Assembly (NCBI RefSeq): GCF_003207815.1
Contig: NZ_NKTX01000001.1
Coordinates: 248,001 to 312,000 of the forward strand
Origin: Komagataeibacter oboediens
Lineage (GTDB): Bacteria > Pseudomonadota > Alphaproteobacteria > Acetobacterales > Acetobacteraceae
DNA: 64,000 nt
Reading direction: 5' to 3'
Below are positions 45,124 through 55,268 of this stretch, in pieces. Under the pieces are notes generated by a model. That model did not search any database, was not told where the DNA came from, and saw only the letters and a list, made by a program, of their open reading frames with translations. The position numbers were made by a program, and so were the translations under genes. Each line of letters opens with the position of its first letter. Within the stretch, counting starts at the first letter, position 1.

Positions 45124-48033
45124 TCAGATCGTGATGGATTCCAGTTCGGATGACCGGCGCTGGGCTGCAGCTTCCGCTTCCTGCAGGCCCGCCAGCAGGG
45201 TCGTGCGAATCCGGTCCAGACGTCCCTTGTCAGTGATCTTCAGCCCGAACAGGTCCTTGACGTAAAACACGTCCACCGCCCGCACGCCATAGGTGGTGAT
45301 GTGGGCGGACGCGATCTGCAGTTTCTGTTCGCTCAGCGCCGCCGTGACGTCATGCAGCAGGCCGGGGCGGTCACGCCCGTTGATTTCCACCACCGTGCAG
45401 GTGTTCGATGCGCGGTTATCGATTACCACGCGCGGTGGCACGTGGATGGCGCGCATGCGGCGGCCACTCACCCTGCGGCCGCACTGGGCAATTTCACGGT
45501 TGATGTTCAGGTGCCCCGTCAGCGCCTGTTCCACCAGCAGCGACAGGCGGGCAAGCTGCTGCGGTTCCTCGAACGCCGCACCGCCCGCATCCTGAATCCA
45601 CAGCGTGTCCAGCGCCATGCCATTGGTCATGGTGTGGATGCGCGCATCCACGATCGAGGCCCCGGCAATGGCCACCGCCCCCGCGATCTTGGAAAACAGG
45701 CCCGGATGGTCGGCGGCGTAAATCGTGACTTCCGTTACCCCGCGCGCCGGCAGGGGCTGGGTTTCCACCGTCAGGGGGGAATGCACGCGTTCGGATTCGC
45801 TGATAAGCCGGGCATGGCGGGCATGGGTGTCATGGTCGAAGGACAGCCAGTAACTGCCATAACCCAGCCCCATGAAATGGCGGACATCGGCTTCGTTCAT
45901 GCCGTCTTCCACCAGCCATCGGGAGGTGGCGTCCTTGGCGCGTTCCACGCGCACGTCGCGCTCGGTGGTGGCAAGGCTGCCTTCCAGCACTTCGGCCACG
46001 CGCATGTACAGTTCGTTCAGCAGCGTCGCCTTCCACGCGTTCCATACGCGCGGCCCCACCGCGCGCATGTCCACGATCGTCAGCAGCAGCAGCAGCCGCA
46101 GGCGTTCGGGCGACTGGATGATGTCGGCCAGGTCAAGGATGGTCTTGGGATCGTCAATATCGCGCTGGAACGCGGTGTGGCTGAGCAGCAGGTGATGCAG
46201 CACCAGCCATGAAACGGTTTCCGTCTCCTCGCTGTCCATACCCAGTTCGGGACAGACATACAGCGCGATCTGCGACCCGATTTCCGAATGGTCGCCGCCG
46301 CGGCCCTTGGCGATGTCATGCAGCATGACCGCGACATACAGCGCGCGGCGCGAATGCAGGTTGCGCGCAAGGTCATAGGCGATGGGGATTTCATCGGCCA
46401 TCTGCCCGTGTTCCACCCGGCCAAGGATGCGCAGCGCGTCGATGATATGCTCATCAACCGTAAACACATGATAGGTGTCGAACTGCATCTGCCCCACGAC
46501 ACGCGACCAGTCAGGCAGCAGGCGGCCCATAAGCCCCGTTTCATTGAGGATATGCAGCCAGTAGGCATTTCCCTTGCGCCGCCCCTCATCCATCAGGTGG
46601 AAGCTGGGGGTGGCGTCCGCCTGTTCGGCGGCATCGCCACGCGGCGCGCGTTGCGGGCGTTCGGGCGGGTCGCCACACATGAGGTCAAGGAAGATCCGCG
46701 CGGTTTCCGGGTCGCCGCGCAGGCTGGCAGCCCGGCGTTCCCAGCGGATCAGCTGGTGCATGGCCATGGGGTGGATGGGTAGCTTGCGCTTCTTGGCCCA
46801 GTCCAGCAGGCGCATCATCTGGATGGGTTCATCCTCGAACGACGTGCCGCGCTGGGGCAGGATACGACCGTCCAGCACGGTAAAGCCCGCGTCACGCATC
46901 TGGCTGTCGGCTTCGGGTGCGTTGGCCACGGGGCCAAGCGCCTGACGCAGCACGGCGGGTTCCAGCACCAGTGTCAGGCGCATCACCTCGCGCACGGTCA
47001 GGAAGTAGTGGCGCATGAAGCGTTCCACACCCACCTGCCGTCCATGGCGGGTGTAGCCCATGCGGCCGCCCACAACCGGCTGCACGTCAAAGGTCAGGCG
47101 TTCTTCCGCCCGGCCCGACACGTAATGCAGGTGGAAGCGCACTCGCCACAGGAAGTCCCACGCCCGGCGCGCGCGCTTGGCTTCCTGTTCGGTCAGCAGT
47201 CCCAGCTCACTGAAACCGGGGGCCAGCAGGTCGGATACATGGCGCGTGCCGAAGGTGTAGCGGCACATCCAGTACAGCGTCTGCAGGTCGCGCAGGCCGC
47301 CCCGGCCTTCCTTTATGTTGGGTTCCACCAGATAGGGACTGTCGCCAAAGCGGTGGTGGCGGGCGGCGCGTTCCTTGCGCTTGTCGGTAATGAAGCGGTC
47401 GGCGCCTGCCCGGACGCAGGCCATGATGTAGCGGGCCTGGAACATGGAAAACAGCGATTCGCTGCCCGTCAGGGCACGGGCGTCCAGCAGCGTGGTCCGC
47501 ACCGTGGTGTCGGCCTCGGCCTCGGCAATGCATTCATTGATGGTGCGCGTGGCATGCCCGACCTTCAGCCCGAGATCCCACAGGAAATACAGGATGTATT
47601 CCACGCAGGCCCGCACGTCCTCGCCCTGTCCGTCCTGTATGTCGGGCACCAGGAACAGCAGGTCGATATCGCTGAATGGCGCCAGCAGCCCGCGCCCGTA
47701 CCCGCCGGTGGCGGCAATGGCGAAGGGGGCTTCAGGATGCGAATCGATGCCTGTCTGCTGCATGGCGAAGGCCGCCAGCACGCGGATCATGCCATCGGTA
47801 TAGGCGGCCAGCAGCTTCCCTGCCTCGGCCCCGCCCAGGCGGTGATGCTCGAATTCCTCGCGCACGTGGGCCTGGTAGCGCGACAGGTGGCGGCGTACCA
47901 GCCCGATGGCGTCTTCGCGCGGCAGGGCACGTACATCGCCACCGCCCGTCCCGGCGGGGAACAGGGCGGAATGAAGGGCGTTCGTCATGGCCTCGACCGA
48001 AGCGGAGGCGGAAGGGGGGGCAGCGTTCGACAT
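45124..48033 (-). CDS. glnD: [Protein-PII] uridylyltransferase/uridylyl-removing enzyme GlnD
   Basis: GlnD senses glutamine and adds or removes UMP on PII, controlling glutamine synthetase and nitrogen genes. The 969-residue protein has the nucleotidyltransferase motif GGYGRGLLAPFSDIDLLFLV split across GGYGRG and DIDLLF, a central GlnE-like region, an HD domain with VMLHDIAKGRGGDHSEIG, and two C-terminal ACT domains (VTIYAADHPGLFSKIAGAV; NGRDRPGLLHDVTAALSE). All catalytic blocks are intact. It lies 84 bases after mutS and links to the GltBD system in this window. Confidence 0.97.
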   Translation of the reverse strand: MSNAAPPSASASVEAMTNALHSALFPAGTGGGDVRALPREDAIGLVRRHLSRYQAHVREEFEHHRLGGAEAGKLLAAYTDGMIRVLAAFAMQQTGIDSHPEAPFAIAATGGYGRGLLAPFSDIDLLFLVPDIQDGQGEDVRACVEYILYFLWDLGLKVGHATRTINECIAEAEADTTVRTTLLDARALTGSESLFSMFQARYIMACVRAGADRFITDKRKERAARHHRFGDSPYLVEPNIKEGRGGLRDLQTLYWMCRYTFGTRHVSDLLAPGFSELGLLTEQEAKRARRAWDFLWRVRFHLHYVSGRAEERLTFDVQPVVGGRMGYTRHGRQVGVERFMRHYFLTVREVMRLTLVLEPAVLRQALGPVANAPEADSQMRDAGFTVLDGRILPQRGTSFEDEPIQMMRLLDWAKKRKLPIHPMAMHQLIRWERRAASLRGDPETARIFLDLMCGDPPERPQRAPRGDAAEQADATPSFHLMDEGRRKGNAYWLHILNETGLMGRLLPDWSRVVGQMQFDTYHVFTVDEHIIDALRILGRVEHGQMADEIPIAYDLARNLHSRRALYVAVMLHDIAKGRGGDHSEIGSQIALYVCPELGMDSEETETVSWLVLHHLLLSHTAFQRDIDDPKTILDLADIIQSPERLRLLLLLTIVDMRAVGPRVWNAWKATLLNELYMRVAEVLEGSLATTERDVRVERAKDATSRWLVEDGMNEADVRHFMGLGYGSYWLSFDHDTHARHARLISESERVHSPLTVETQPLPARGVTEVTIYAADHPGLFSKIAGAVAIAGASIVDARIHTMTNGMALDTLWIQDAGGAAFEEPQQLARLSLLVEQALTGHLNINREIAQCGRRVSGRRMRAIHVPPRVVIDNRASNTCTVVEINGRDRPGLLHDVTAALSEQKLQIASAHITTYGVRAVDVFYVKDLFGLKITDKGRLDRIRTTLLAGLQEAEAAAQRRSSELESITI

Positions 48034-48117
48034 CGTCGTCAGATGGCGTCCTGTAAATGGCGATAAAGATCCGGGATCGAGTGTGCCGCCCCTGATGGGG
48101 TCAGGTCCAGAGCCGTA

Positions 48118-50730
48118 TCAGGATTTCAGCAGTTTTTTGAGTTTATACAACATTTCCAGCGCCGCGCGCGGGCTGAGCGTATCAGGGTCCAGATCCTCGA
48201 TCATGTCGAGTGCGGCAGGCGGCAGCGCGGGTGTGGGCGGTGGTGCTGGCGCCTCATCCGCCTTGGCCTGTTCAAACAGCGGCAGGGGCGGGGCCTGCCG
48301 CCCGCGTTCCTTTTCCAACGTGGACAGCAGGCGTCCCGCGCGGCGCACCACGGGATCCGGCACGCCGGCAAGGCGCGCGACATGCACGCCCCAGCTGCGG
48401 CGGGCGGAACCGGGTATGACCTCATGCTGGAAAATGACCTGTCCCTTCCATTCCCGCACGCTCATGGTGTGGGGGGACAGGCGGGGCATGGTGTCCGCCA
48501 GTTCGGCCAGTTCGTGGAAATGCGTTGCGAATATCGCGCGGCAGCGCAGCGTGGAATGCAGGGTTTCCAGCACCGCCCACGCAATGGCCAGCCCGTCGAG
48601 CGTGGAGGTGCCGCGCCCGATTTCATCCACCACCACCAGCGACCGCGGTCCGGCCTGGTTCAGGATGGCGGCGGTTTCGGTCATTTCCACCATGAAGGTG
48701 GATCGTCCGCGCGCCAGGTCATCCGACGCGCCAACGCGTGAAAACAGCCGGTCCACCACGCCAAGGCGCATGGTCTGTGCCGCAACCGGCAGGCCGGCCT
48801 GCGCCAGTATGACCGCCAGCGCCGTCTGCCGCAGGAAGGTGGACTTGCCCGCCATGTTGGGGCCGGTCAGCAGCATGACGCGGTGATCGGGATCAAGGTC
48901 GCAGTCATTGGGGGTAAAGCGGGCGTTCCTGGGCAGGGCCGCTTCCACCACCGGATGGCGTCCCGCGCGGATGACAAAGGATGTATCCGTGCCGACGGCA
49001 GGACAGCACCACATGCCGCCACCGGCCAGCACCGCGCAGGACTGCGCGATGTCGATGCATGACAGGGCGGCGGCCATGTCCGGCAGGGCGGCTTCGTCCA
49101 GTATCTTTCCCACCACCTGCGTAAACAGGTGGCGTTCGCGCATGCCCGCGTTTTCGGCAGCCTGCGCGATCTGCTGGTCAAGGCTGACCAGCCGTTCGGT
49201 GGAAAAGCGGCTGGCGCTGGCGGTGCCCTGCCGCATGATCAGGTCCTCGCGCCCGCGCAGGCGCGCGCTGGCGGCCGCGGGCACCTCGATCACGTAGCCA
49301 AGCTGGGCATGGTGACGGATCTTCAGGTTGGGGATGCCGAATTCCGCGGCGTATTCCTGCTGCAGCGCCGCAATGACGCGCCTGCTGCCATCGCGTAGTT
49401 CACGCTGGGCATCCAGTTCCGCATCATACCCGCTGGCGATGATGCCGCCGTCATCCATGCGGGCGGGCGGGTTCTCGCTCAGGGCGCGGCTCAGCAGGTC
49501 CTCCAGTTCATGTGCGCGATCAAGGTGGCGTGCGGCCTGTTCCAGAATGGGGGGCAGGTTTTCGTGCCGGTTCAGGATCGCCCCGATTTCACGCGCGACA
49601 CCCAGGCCAAGGCGGATGGCCACGGCATCGCGCGGCTGCCCACGTCCCAGCGATAGCCGACCCAGTGCGCGCGCCATGTCGGGGGCTGCGCGCAGGCTGG
49701 CGCGCAGGTCGTCGCGTATGCCCGGCTTGTCCAGCAGCCACGTCCATCCCGCCTGCCTGCGGGCAATGCGTTCGGGATCGGTCAGCGGGGCTGCGATCCA
49801 GTCCGCCAGCATCCGGCTGCCCGCTGCGGTCACGGTGCGCGATACGGCAGCGAACAGGGTGTGTTCGGTCTCGCCATCGCGCGTGCGCAGCAGGTCGAGA
49901 CTGGCGCGGGTGGCGGGATCAAGGCCAAGGATGTCGCTGCTGTCGCTGGGGCGGGGATGCGACAGGCGCGGCAGCTGGCCCGCCTGGCTGCGGCGGATGT
50001 AATCGATGGCTGCCGCAGCCGCCATGGCTTCCGCGTCGCTGAAGGTACCAAAGGCGTCAAGGCTGGCGACGCCAAAGGCTTCGGCCATGCGCTGGCGTGC
50101 GGCATCGGCGCTGGCGGGCGGGACGATGGGGGTGCGGCGCGCGGCGAAATCACCCAGTTCCACGGTATCGGCGCACAGGATCTCCGCCGGGTCCAGACGG
50201 CCCAGCAGGTCGTTCAGGTCACGCGGGGGAACGGTGGCGGTTTCAAACAGGCCGGTGGAAATATCGATCCATGCAAGGCCGGGATTACTGGCGTCGCGCC
50301 CGGTGGGGCAGATGATGGCGGCCAGAAGGTTCTGCCGTCCCGCCTCCAGCAGTTCGTCTTCGGTCAGCGTGCCCGGCGTGATCAGGCGCACGACCTCGCG
50401 CCGCAGTGGTCCCTTGGACGCGGGGCGCCCCTTGCGGGGCTGTTCGGTCTGTTCGGCGACCGATACACGGAACCCGCGGCGGATCAGGCGGGCCAGATAG
50501 GCCTGCGCCGCATGCACTGGCACCCCGCACATGGCAATGGGTTCGCCCCCATGGGTGCCACGCGCGGTCAGCGAAATGTCCAGCGCCGACGCTGCTGCTT
50601 CCGCATCATTGAAAAACAGTTCGTAGAAGTCCCCCATCCTGAAAAACAGCAGGGCGTCGGGGTGTTCGGCTTTCAGCGCAAACCACTGCGCCATGGCGGG
50701 TGTAGCGCCCTCGGGCGATGGGAATGTCAT
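48118..50730 (-). CDS. mutS: DNA mismatch repair protein MutS
   Basis: MutS recognises mismatches and small loops. The 870-residue protein has the mismatch-binding domain with RMGDFYELFFNDA (Phe-X-Glu motif), connector, core and clamp regions, then the ATPase with LLTGPNMAGKSTFLRQ, DEIGRGTSTLDGLAIAWAV and ATHFHEL. A short helix-turn-helix end with LSPRAALEMLYKLKKL closes it. It reads toward glnD. The mutS-glnD-murJ neighbourhood is common in alphaproteobacteria. Confidence 0.98.
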   Translation of the reverse strand: MTFPSPEGATPAMAQWFALKAEHPDALLFFRMGDFYELFFNDAEAAASALDISLTARGTHGGEPIAMCGVPVHAAQAYLARLIRRGFRVSVAEQTEQPRKGRPASKGPLRREVVRLITPGTLTEDELLEAGRQNLLAAIICPTGRDASNPGLAWIDISTGLFETATVPPRDLNDLLGRLDPAEILCADTVELGDFAARRTPIVPPASADAARQRMAEAFGVASLDAFGTFSDAEAMAAAAAIDYIRRSQAGQLPRLSHPRPSDSSDILGLDPATRASLDLLRTRDGETEHTLFAAVSRTVTAAGSRMLADWIAAPLTDPERIARRQAGWTWLLDKPGIRDDLRASLRAAPDMARALGRLSLGRGQPRDAVAIRLGLGVAREIGAILNRHENLPPILEQAARHLDRAHELEDLLSRALSENPPARMDDGGIIASGYDAELDAQRELRDGSRRVIAALQQEYAAEFGIPNLKIRHHAQLGYVIEVPAAASARLRGREDLIMRQGTASASRFSTERLVSLDQQIAQAAENAGMRERHLFTQVVGKILDEAALPDMAAALSCIDIAQSCAVLAGGGMWCCPAVGTDTSFVIRAGRHPVVEAALPRNARFTPNDCDLDPDHRVMLLTGPNMAGKSTFLRQTALAVILAQAGLPVAAQTMRLGVVDRLFSRVGASDDLARGRSTFMVEMTETAAILNQAGPRSLVVVDEIGRGTSTLDGLAIAWAVLETLHSTLRCRAIFATHFHELAELADTMPRLSPHTMSVREWKGQVIFQHEVIPGSARRSWGVHVARLAGVPDPVVRRAGRLLSTLEKERGRQAPPLPLFEQAKADEAPAPPPTPALPPAALDMIEDLDPDTLSPRAALEMLYKLKKLLKS

Positions 50731-50790
50731 GTCCGGTGTCTAGCGGTGGGGTAGGGGATTCGCCAGTGCGGATTTCATGGTCCCTGTCCC

Positions 50791-52353
50791 CTATGCCGTG
50801 CGCCCGCGGCGCAGGCGGCGATTGATTGCGTCCATGGCCTGGCGCATGTCGGCCACCCCGAGCACCTGCAGTGCCAGCAGGTAGATGCCAACGCCCAGTA
50901 TCACCAGCCCTCCGACATCTACGATCCGCATGATCGGCCCGGCCTCCATCGCGCGCCCCAGCGGGGTGTAGCCCAGACCGACCAGACCCGTCGCCATGAT
51001 GCCCGCGCACACCATCATGCCCGCCAGCTGCCGCACAAGGGCCGGGTCGGGAACCAGCGCGCCGCGTCGCCGCAGCACGAACGCCAGCACGCCCGCATTG
51101 ACCATGGCCGCAAGGCTGCTGGCCAGTGGCGGGCCGATATGGGCCAGCCAGTGCATGAAGCTTATGTTCAGGACGAAGTTCAGCGCCAGCGTGCCCATGC
51201 CGACCAGCACCGGCGTGCGCGTATCCCCGCGCGCGAAGAACCCCGGCGAGAGAACCTTGACCAGCACGAAGGCCGGCAGCCCCAGCGCATAGGCCCGCAG
51301 CGACTGCGCGGACAGCACCGCGTCATGTGCGGAAAAATGCCCATGCCCGAACAGCGCCATCATGACCGGGGCCGCAATCACCAGCAGCCCGGCCGCGGCT
51401 GGCAGCGTCAGGATCAGCGCGTAGGAAATGGCCCGGTTCTGGGTGTGGTGGGCCGCCTTTACCTCACCCGCCGCCAGATGCCGCGTCAGCACGGGCAGCA
51501 GCGTTGTGCCTGCCGCCGCCCCCAGTACCCCCAGTGGCAGCTGATTCACCCGGTCGGCAAAATACATGAGCGATACACTGCCCGCAGGCAGCAGGGTGGC
51601 GATGATGGTATCGACCAGGAAGTTGATCTGCGTGATCCCGCTGCCCACCAGTCCCACGCCCATGCGCGCCAGCAGCGTGCGGATGCGTGGCGTAAGGCAC
51701 GGCGTCATGAGGCGCAGGCGCATGCCCGCATGGCGGGCGGCGTACAGCAGGATGCCGAACTGCACCACGCCCGACGCGGTCACCCCCCATGCGGCGGCGT
51801 GCGCCACATCACCCGTGAACGGGGGAAGGACAAGGATGGCGGCAATGCCGATGACGTTGAAGCTGACATAGGCGGCCGCCGCCACGCCAAAATGGTGCAT
51901 GCCGTTCAGCACGCCCGAAACCAGTGCGGCCCCGCAGATCATCAGCAGGTAGGGGAATGTAATGCGGCTGAGCGATATGGCCAGCGAGTCCCGCAGGTCG
52001 CCATGCGTGAACCCCGGCGCGATCAGGCGCAGCACGCCGGGCATGAAGATTTCCCCCAGCACCGTCAGCACAAGCAGCCATGACAGCAGGACACTCATCG
52101 TCTCGCTGGCGAATCGCTGCGCGGTGTCCCGGCCCTCGCGTTCCAGCAGGGAGGAGAACAGCGGCACGAAGGCGGCGTTCAGCGCACCCTCGCCAAACAG
52201 CCGGCGGAACATGTTGGGCAGGCGGAACGCGATCTGGTACGCGTCCTGTGCCGCCCCCGTGCCCAGCAGGGCGGCCAGCAGCTGGTCGCGCACCAGCCCC
52301 AGCACGCGGCTGATCATGGTCCAGCCGCTGACGGTCAGGAACCCCTTCAGCAT
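50791..52353 (-). CDS. murJ: Lipid II flippase MurJ (MviN)
   Basis: MurJ flips lipid-linked peptidoglycan precursors across the inner membrane. The 520-residue MOP-superfamily protein begins MLKGFLTVSGWTMISRVLGLVRDQLLAALLG and contains the conserved arginine context LPNMFRRLFGEGALNAAFVPLFS near residues 45-67, followed by about 13 further membrane segments. Motif parts are quoted in pieces: GFLTVSGWTMISRVLGLVRD, RRLFGEGALNAAFVP. It lies 60 bases upstream of mutS in the same direction. Confidence 0.96.
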   Translation of the reverse strand: MLKGFLTVSGWTMISRVLGLVRDQLLAALLGTGAAQDAYQIAFRLPNMFRRLFGEGALNAAFVPLFSSLLEREGRDTAQRFASETMSVLLSWLLVLTVLGEIFMPGVLRLIAPGFTHGDLRDSLAISLSRITFPYLLMICGAALVSGVLNGMHHFGVAAAAYVSFNVIGIAAILVLPPFTGDVAHAAAWGVTASGVVQFGILLYAARHAGMRLRLMTPCLTPRIRTLLARMGVGLVGSGITQINFLVDTIIATLLPAGSVSLMYFADRVNQLPLGVLGAAAGTTLLPVLTRHLAAGEVKAAHHTQNRAISYALILTLPAAAGLLVIAAPVMMALFGHGHFSAHDAVLSAQSLRAYALGLPAFVLVKVLSPGFFARGDTRTPVLVGMGTLALNFVLNISFMHWLAHIGPPLASSLAAMVNAGVLAFVLRRRGALVPDPALVRQLAGMMVCAGIMATGLVGLGYTPLGRAMEAGPIMRIVDVGGLVILGVGIYLLALQVLGVADMRQAMDAINRRLRRGRTA

Positions 52354-52389
52354 CGGTTCAGCATGGCGCGCGCGGGCATGATGGGGACA

Positions 52390-52875
52390 TCAGTGATCCA
52401 TCACCGCCCGTTCGACCGCCATGCGCACGCGGCGCGATTCCGGTGACGTGACGCAGGTGAACCAGTTGGCCAGCTGACCATCGCGCCCGATCAGGTATTT
52501 GTAGAAATTCCACCGTGGCAGCGACAGGAACCCGCCTTCACGCGCCAGCCAGCGGAACAGCGGGATCGCCTGCGGCCCCCTGACGTGGCTCTTTGCGGTC
52601 AGGGGGAAGGTGACATTGTAGTTGCGCTGGCAGAAGGTGGCGATCTGGTCGGGCGTGCCAGGTTCCTGGTTGCCGAAGTCGCTGGACGGCACGCCAATCA
52701 CCATCAGGTCATGGCTGCGCCATGTGGTCCACAGGCTCTGCAATCCTTCATATTGCGGCGTGAAACCGCATTTGGATGCCGTGTTGGCAATCAGGATCGG
52801 CTTGCCCCGCAGTCTGGACAGGTCAATGTCGGGGCCATTCAGGGCAGGCAGGACAAAGTCATAGATCGTGGTCAT
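52390..52875 (-). CDS. Glutathione peroxidase family protein (cysteine type)
   Basis: The 161-residue thioredoxin-fold protein reduces peroxides. The peroxidatic cysteine is in NTASKCGFTPQYEGL (about residue 36), the glutamine in FGNQEPGT and the tryptophan-asparagine pair in RWNFYKYLIGRDG complete the tetrad. Bacterial members often use thioredoxin as well as glutathione. ATG 52875 gives the standard N-terminus (MTTIYDFVLP); the frame is open upstream to 53109 inside gpsA. It lies between gpsA and murJ on the same strand. Confidence 0.92.
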   Translation of the reverse strand: MTTIYDFVLPALNGPDIDLSRLRGKPILIANTASKCGFTPQYEGLQSLWTTWRSHDLMVIGVPSSDFGNQEPGTPDQIATFCQRNYNVTFPLTAKSHVRGPQAIPLFRWLAREGGFLSLPRWNFYKYLIGRDGQLANWFTCVTSPESRRVRMAVERAVMDH

Positions 52876-52981
52876 TGAAATGCTCGGTTTCGTAAGCGCG
52901 CCGGAGTAACCGGATTGCCGGGTCGCATGGCAGGGGTCAAGCCGCCTGTTTGCAAATGTGGAATGTGACGTGGATGTCCAT

Positions 52982-53953
52982 TCAGGCGAATTCATGTCCG
53001 ACCGGACGCGACAGCAGCAGCTGGCTGGCGTCCTCCATGTCGATCGTGCCCGCCAGCAGGCTGGTGACGGTGGCGATGACCGGCGTGCTGACGCCATGCT
53101 GGCGCGCAAGCCGCAGCAGCGCAGGCGCCGTCGCCCGGCCTTCGGCCACGCCTTTCAACGCATCTGCAGCCCGCTGCGTCGGTGTCCCCTGGCCGATCGC
53201 CAGGCCAAGACGGTAATTGCGCGACGCCGCCCCCGTGCAGGTCAGCAGCAGATCCCCGATTCCCGCAAGGCCTGACAGCGTCTCGGGCCGTCCGCCCAGC
53301 GCGTGCGACAGGCGCGACAGTTCGGCAATGCTGCGGGTGATCAGGGCCGCGCGGGCATTTTCCCCCAGCTTCGCCCCGATCGTGGCACCCGCGGCGATGG
53401 CCACCACGTTCTTGGCTGCTCCGCCTACCTGCACGCCCGTCGGGTCATCGCTGGCATACAGCCGGAAGGCTGGCGTGGTCAGCAGGTCCGCCAGCCTGCG
53501 GGCCTGCGTGCGGTCCGTGCAGGCCAGTACGGCGGCGGCGGGCAGGCCAGCCGCGACTTCATGCGCGAAATTGGGGCCGGACAGGACACCCAGCACGCTG
53601 TGCGGGAACATTTCCCCCAGGACCTGAAGGGGCAGGAGGCCGGTTGCCTCCTCAACGCCCTTGCAGCACGCGATCAGCGGCGCACAGGGCGGCACGTTCC
53701 GCGCAATGGTGCGCAGGTGCTGCATGGGACAGGCCAGCAGGATCAGGTCGGCCTGCCGGGGCATGACATCACTTACGGTAATGCGGGGCGGCAGCGCATG
53801 GCCGGGCAGGCGGGGCATGACGCGGCCTGCGGACATGGAGGCGGGATTGCGTGCCCACAGGCTGACTTCGGCGCCCGCGCGCGCGGCCTGCAGCGCGAGT
53901 GCCGTCCCCCATGCACCTGCGCCGATCACGGCAATCCGTGCGGAATGGGTCAT
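52982..53953 (-). CDS. gpsA: Glycerol-3-phosphate dehydrogenase [NAD(P)+]
   Basis: GpsA makes sn-glycerol 3-phosphate for phospholipid synthesis. The 323-residue protein opens with the dinucleotide motif IAVIGAGAWGTALALQAA, has SGPNFAHEVAAGLPAA and the catalytic lysine in GGAAKNVVAIAAG, followed by GLAGIGDLLLTCTGAASRN. All elements are intact. It follows tsaD by 128 bases, a common alphaproteobacterial pair. Confidence 0.97.
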   Translation of the reverse strand: MTHSARIAVIGAGAWGTALALQAARAGAEVSLWARNPASMSAGRVMPRLPGHALPPRITVSDVMPRQADLILLACPMQHLRTIARNVPPCAPLIACCKGVEEATGLLPLQVLGEMFPHSVLGVLSGPNFAHEVAAGLPAAAVLACTDRTQARRLADLLTTPAFRLYASDDPTGVQVGGAAKNVVAIAAGATIGAKLGENARAALITRSIAELSRLSHALGGRPETLSGLAGIGDLLLTCTGAASRNYRLGLAIGQGTPTQRAADALKGVAEGRATAPALLRLARQHGVSTPVIATVTSLLAGTIDMEDASQLLLSRPVGHEFA

Positions 53954-54081
53954 CCGTTCGTTTCCTGACGATTACGTGCCGTATCCGGCATTCTGTTGGT
54001 CCCTGTAACCGCAATGCGCCTGTTGTGGTTGCCATGCAAGGCGGGAGGCCTGCATGCCTGCTGGCGACAGGGCAGGGGGGA

Positions 54082-55197
54082 TCAGGCGGCGGCCCCGTCA
54101 GTATCCGCCGTCATGCGCTGCGCCATGTCCGACAGCGGCCAGCGCGGGCGCGGGCGCATGGCAATGTCATTGGGAACGGGCAGGCCCAGGGCCGCGCGCG
54201 CGCGCATGGTCTCGATCGCGGCCCATGCCACCATTACCGCGTTATCAGTGCACAGCCGCAGCGGCGGCGCGGCGAACGGCAGGTCGTGCGCGGTGGCGAA
54301 TTCGTGCAGCCGCGTGCGCAGGACGCCATTGGCGGCCACCCCGCCCGCCACGACCAGCGTGGTGGGGCGTTCCATCATCTCCAGCGCATGGCCAAGGCGG
54401 TCGATCACGATATCGCTTACGGCCTGCTGGAAGCTGGCGGCGATGTCGGCGGCCTGTTGGCGCGGCAGGGCGGTGCGGACCTCGGCCGGCAGTTTCTGCG
54501 CCACGGCGGTTTTCAGCCCCGAGAAGGAAAAATCACACCCCGGACGCCCCATGAGCGGCCGCGGCAGGGGCACGGCGTGCGGGTCGCCCTCACACGCCAG
54601 GCGTTCGACCGCAGGCCCGCCGGGCCAGCCGAGGCCAAGCATCTTGGCCACCTTGTCGAATGCTTCGCCCGCCGCGTCGTCAATCGTGCCGCCCAGCCTG
54701 CGGTAATGGCCGACCCCTTCCACCGCGATGCACTGGCAGTGTCCGCCCGATACCAGCAGCAGGAGATAGGGGAACGGTGCGCCGTTGGCTGCCACACCGG
54801 GCAGGCGCGCGGTCAGGGCATGGGCTTCGATATGGTTTACGGCAATGAATGGCCGGTCCAGCGCAATGGCCATGCCCTTGCCCATGTCGGCCCCCACGAT
54901 CAGCCCGCCAATCAGCCCCGGACCGCAGCTTGCGGCAATCGCACCCAGGTCATGCGGCTGCATGCCGGCCGTGCGCAGCGTATCGCGCACCAGCGCGGGC
55001 AGCGCGCCAAGGTGGGCCCGGGCGGCAATTTCGGGCACGACCCCGCCGAATGGCACATGGCCGGATTGCGATAATGTCGCTTCTGCCAGGATCCTGCCAT
55101 CTGTCGACACGATGGCGCAGGCCGTGTCATCGCACGAAGATTCAATGGCCATAACGGGAGTTGGCAGATCGGGGCATGTCGGTTCGGTATGGGGCAT
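54082..55197 (-). CDS. tsaD: tRNA N6-adenosine threonylcarbamoyltransferase TsaD
   Basis: TsaD transfers threonylcarbamoyl to adenosine 37 of ANN-decoding tRNAs. The 371-residue ASKHA-fold protein begins with VMAIESSCDDTACAIV, carries the metal-binding histidines in NHIEAHALT, the phosphate loop LLLLVSGGHCQ and GGVAANGVLRTRL. An Ala/Asp-rich C-terminal tail is slightly longer than usual. It is divergent from hemC with a 71-base gap, so promoters must overlap in that gap. Confidence 0.97.
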   Translation of the reverse strand: MPHTEPTCPDLPTPVMAIESSCDDTACAIVSTDGRILAEATLSQSGHVPFGGVVPEIAARAHLGALPALVRDTLRTAGMQPHDLGAIAASCGPGLIGGLIVGADMGKGMAIALDRPFIAVNHIEAHALTARLPGVAANGAPFPYLLLLVSGGHCQCIAVEGVGHYRRLGGTIDDAAGEAFDKVAKMLGLGWPGGPAVERLACEGDPHAVPLPRPLMGRPGCDFSFSGLKTAVAQKLPAEVRTALPRQQAADIAASFQQAVSDIVIDRLGHALEMMERPTTLVVAGGVAANGVLRTRLHEFATAHDLPFAAPPLRLCTDNAVMVAWAAIETMRARAALGLPVPNDIAMRPRPRWPLSDMAQRMTADTDGAAA

Positions 55198-55268
55198 GGC
55201 GTAATTTACAATCCGGATGTGCCGAATGTCATCTTTCCTTTATCGCGGTGCGGTAATAGACACGCGAT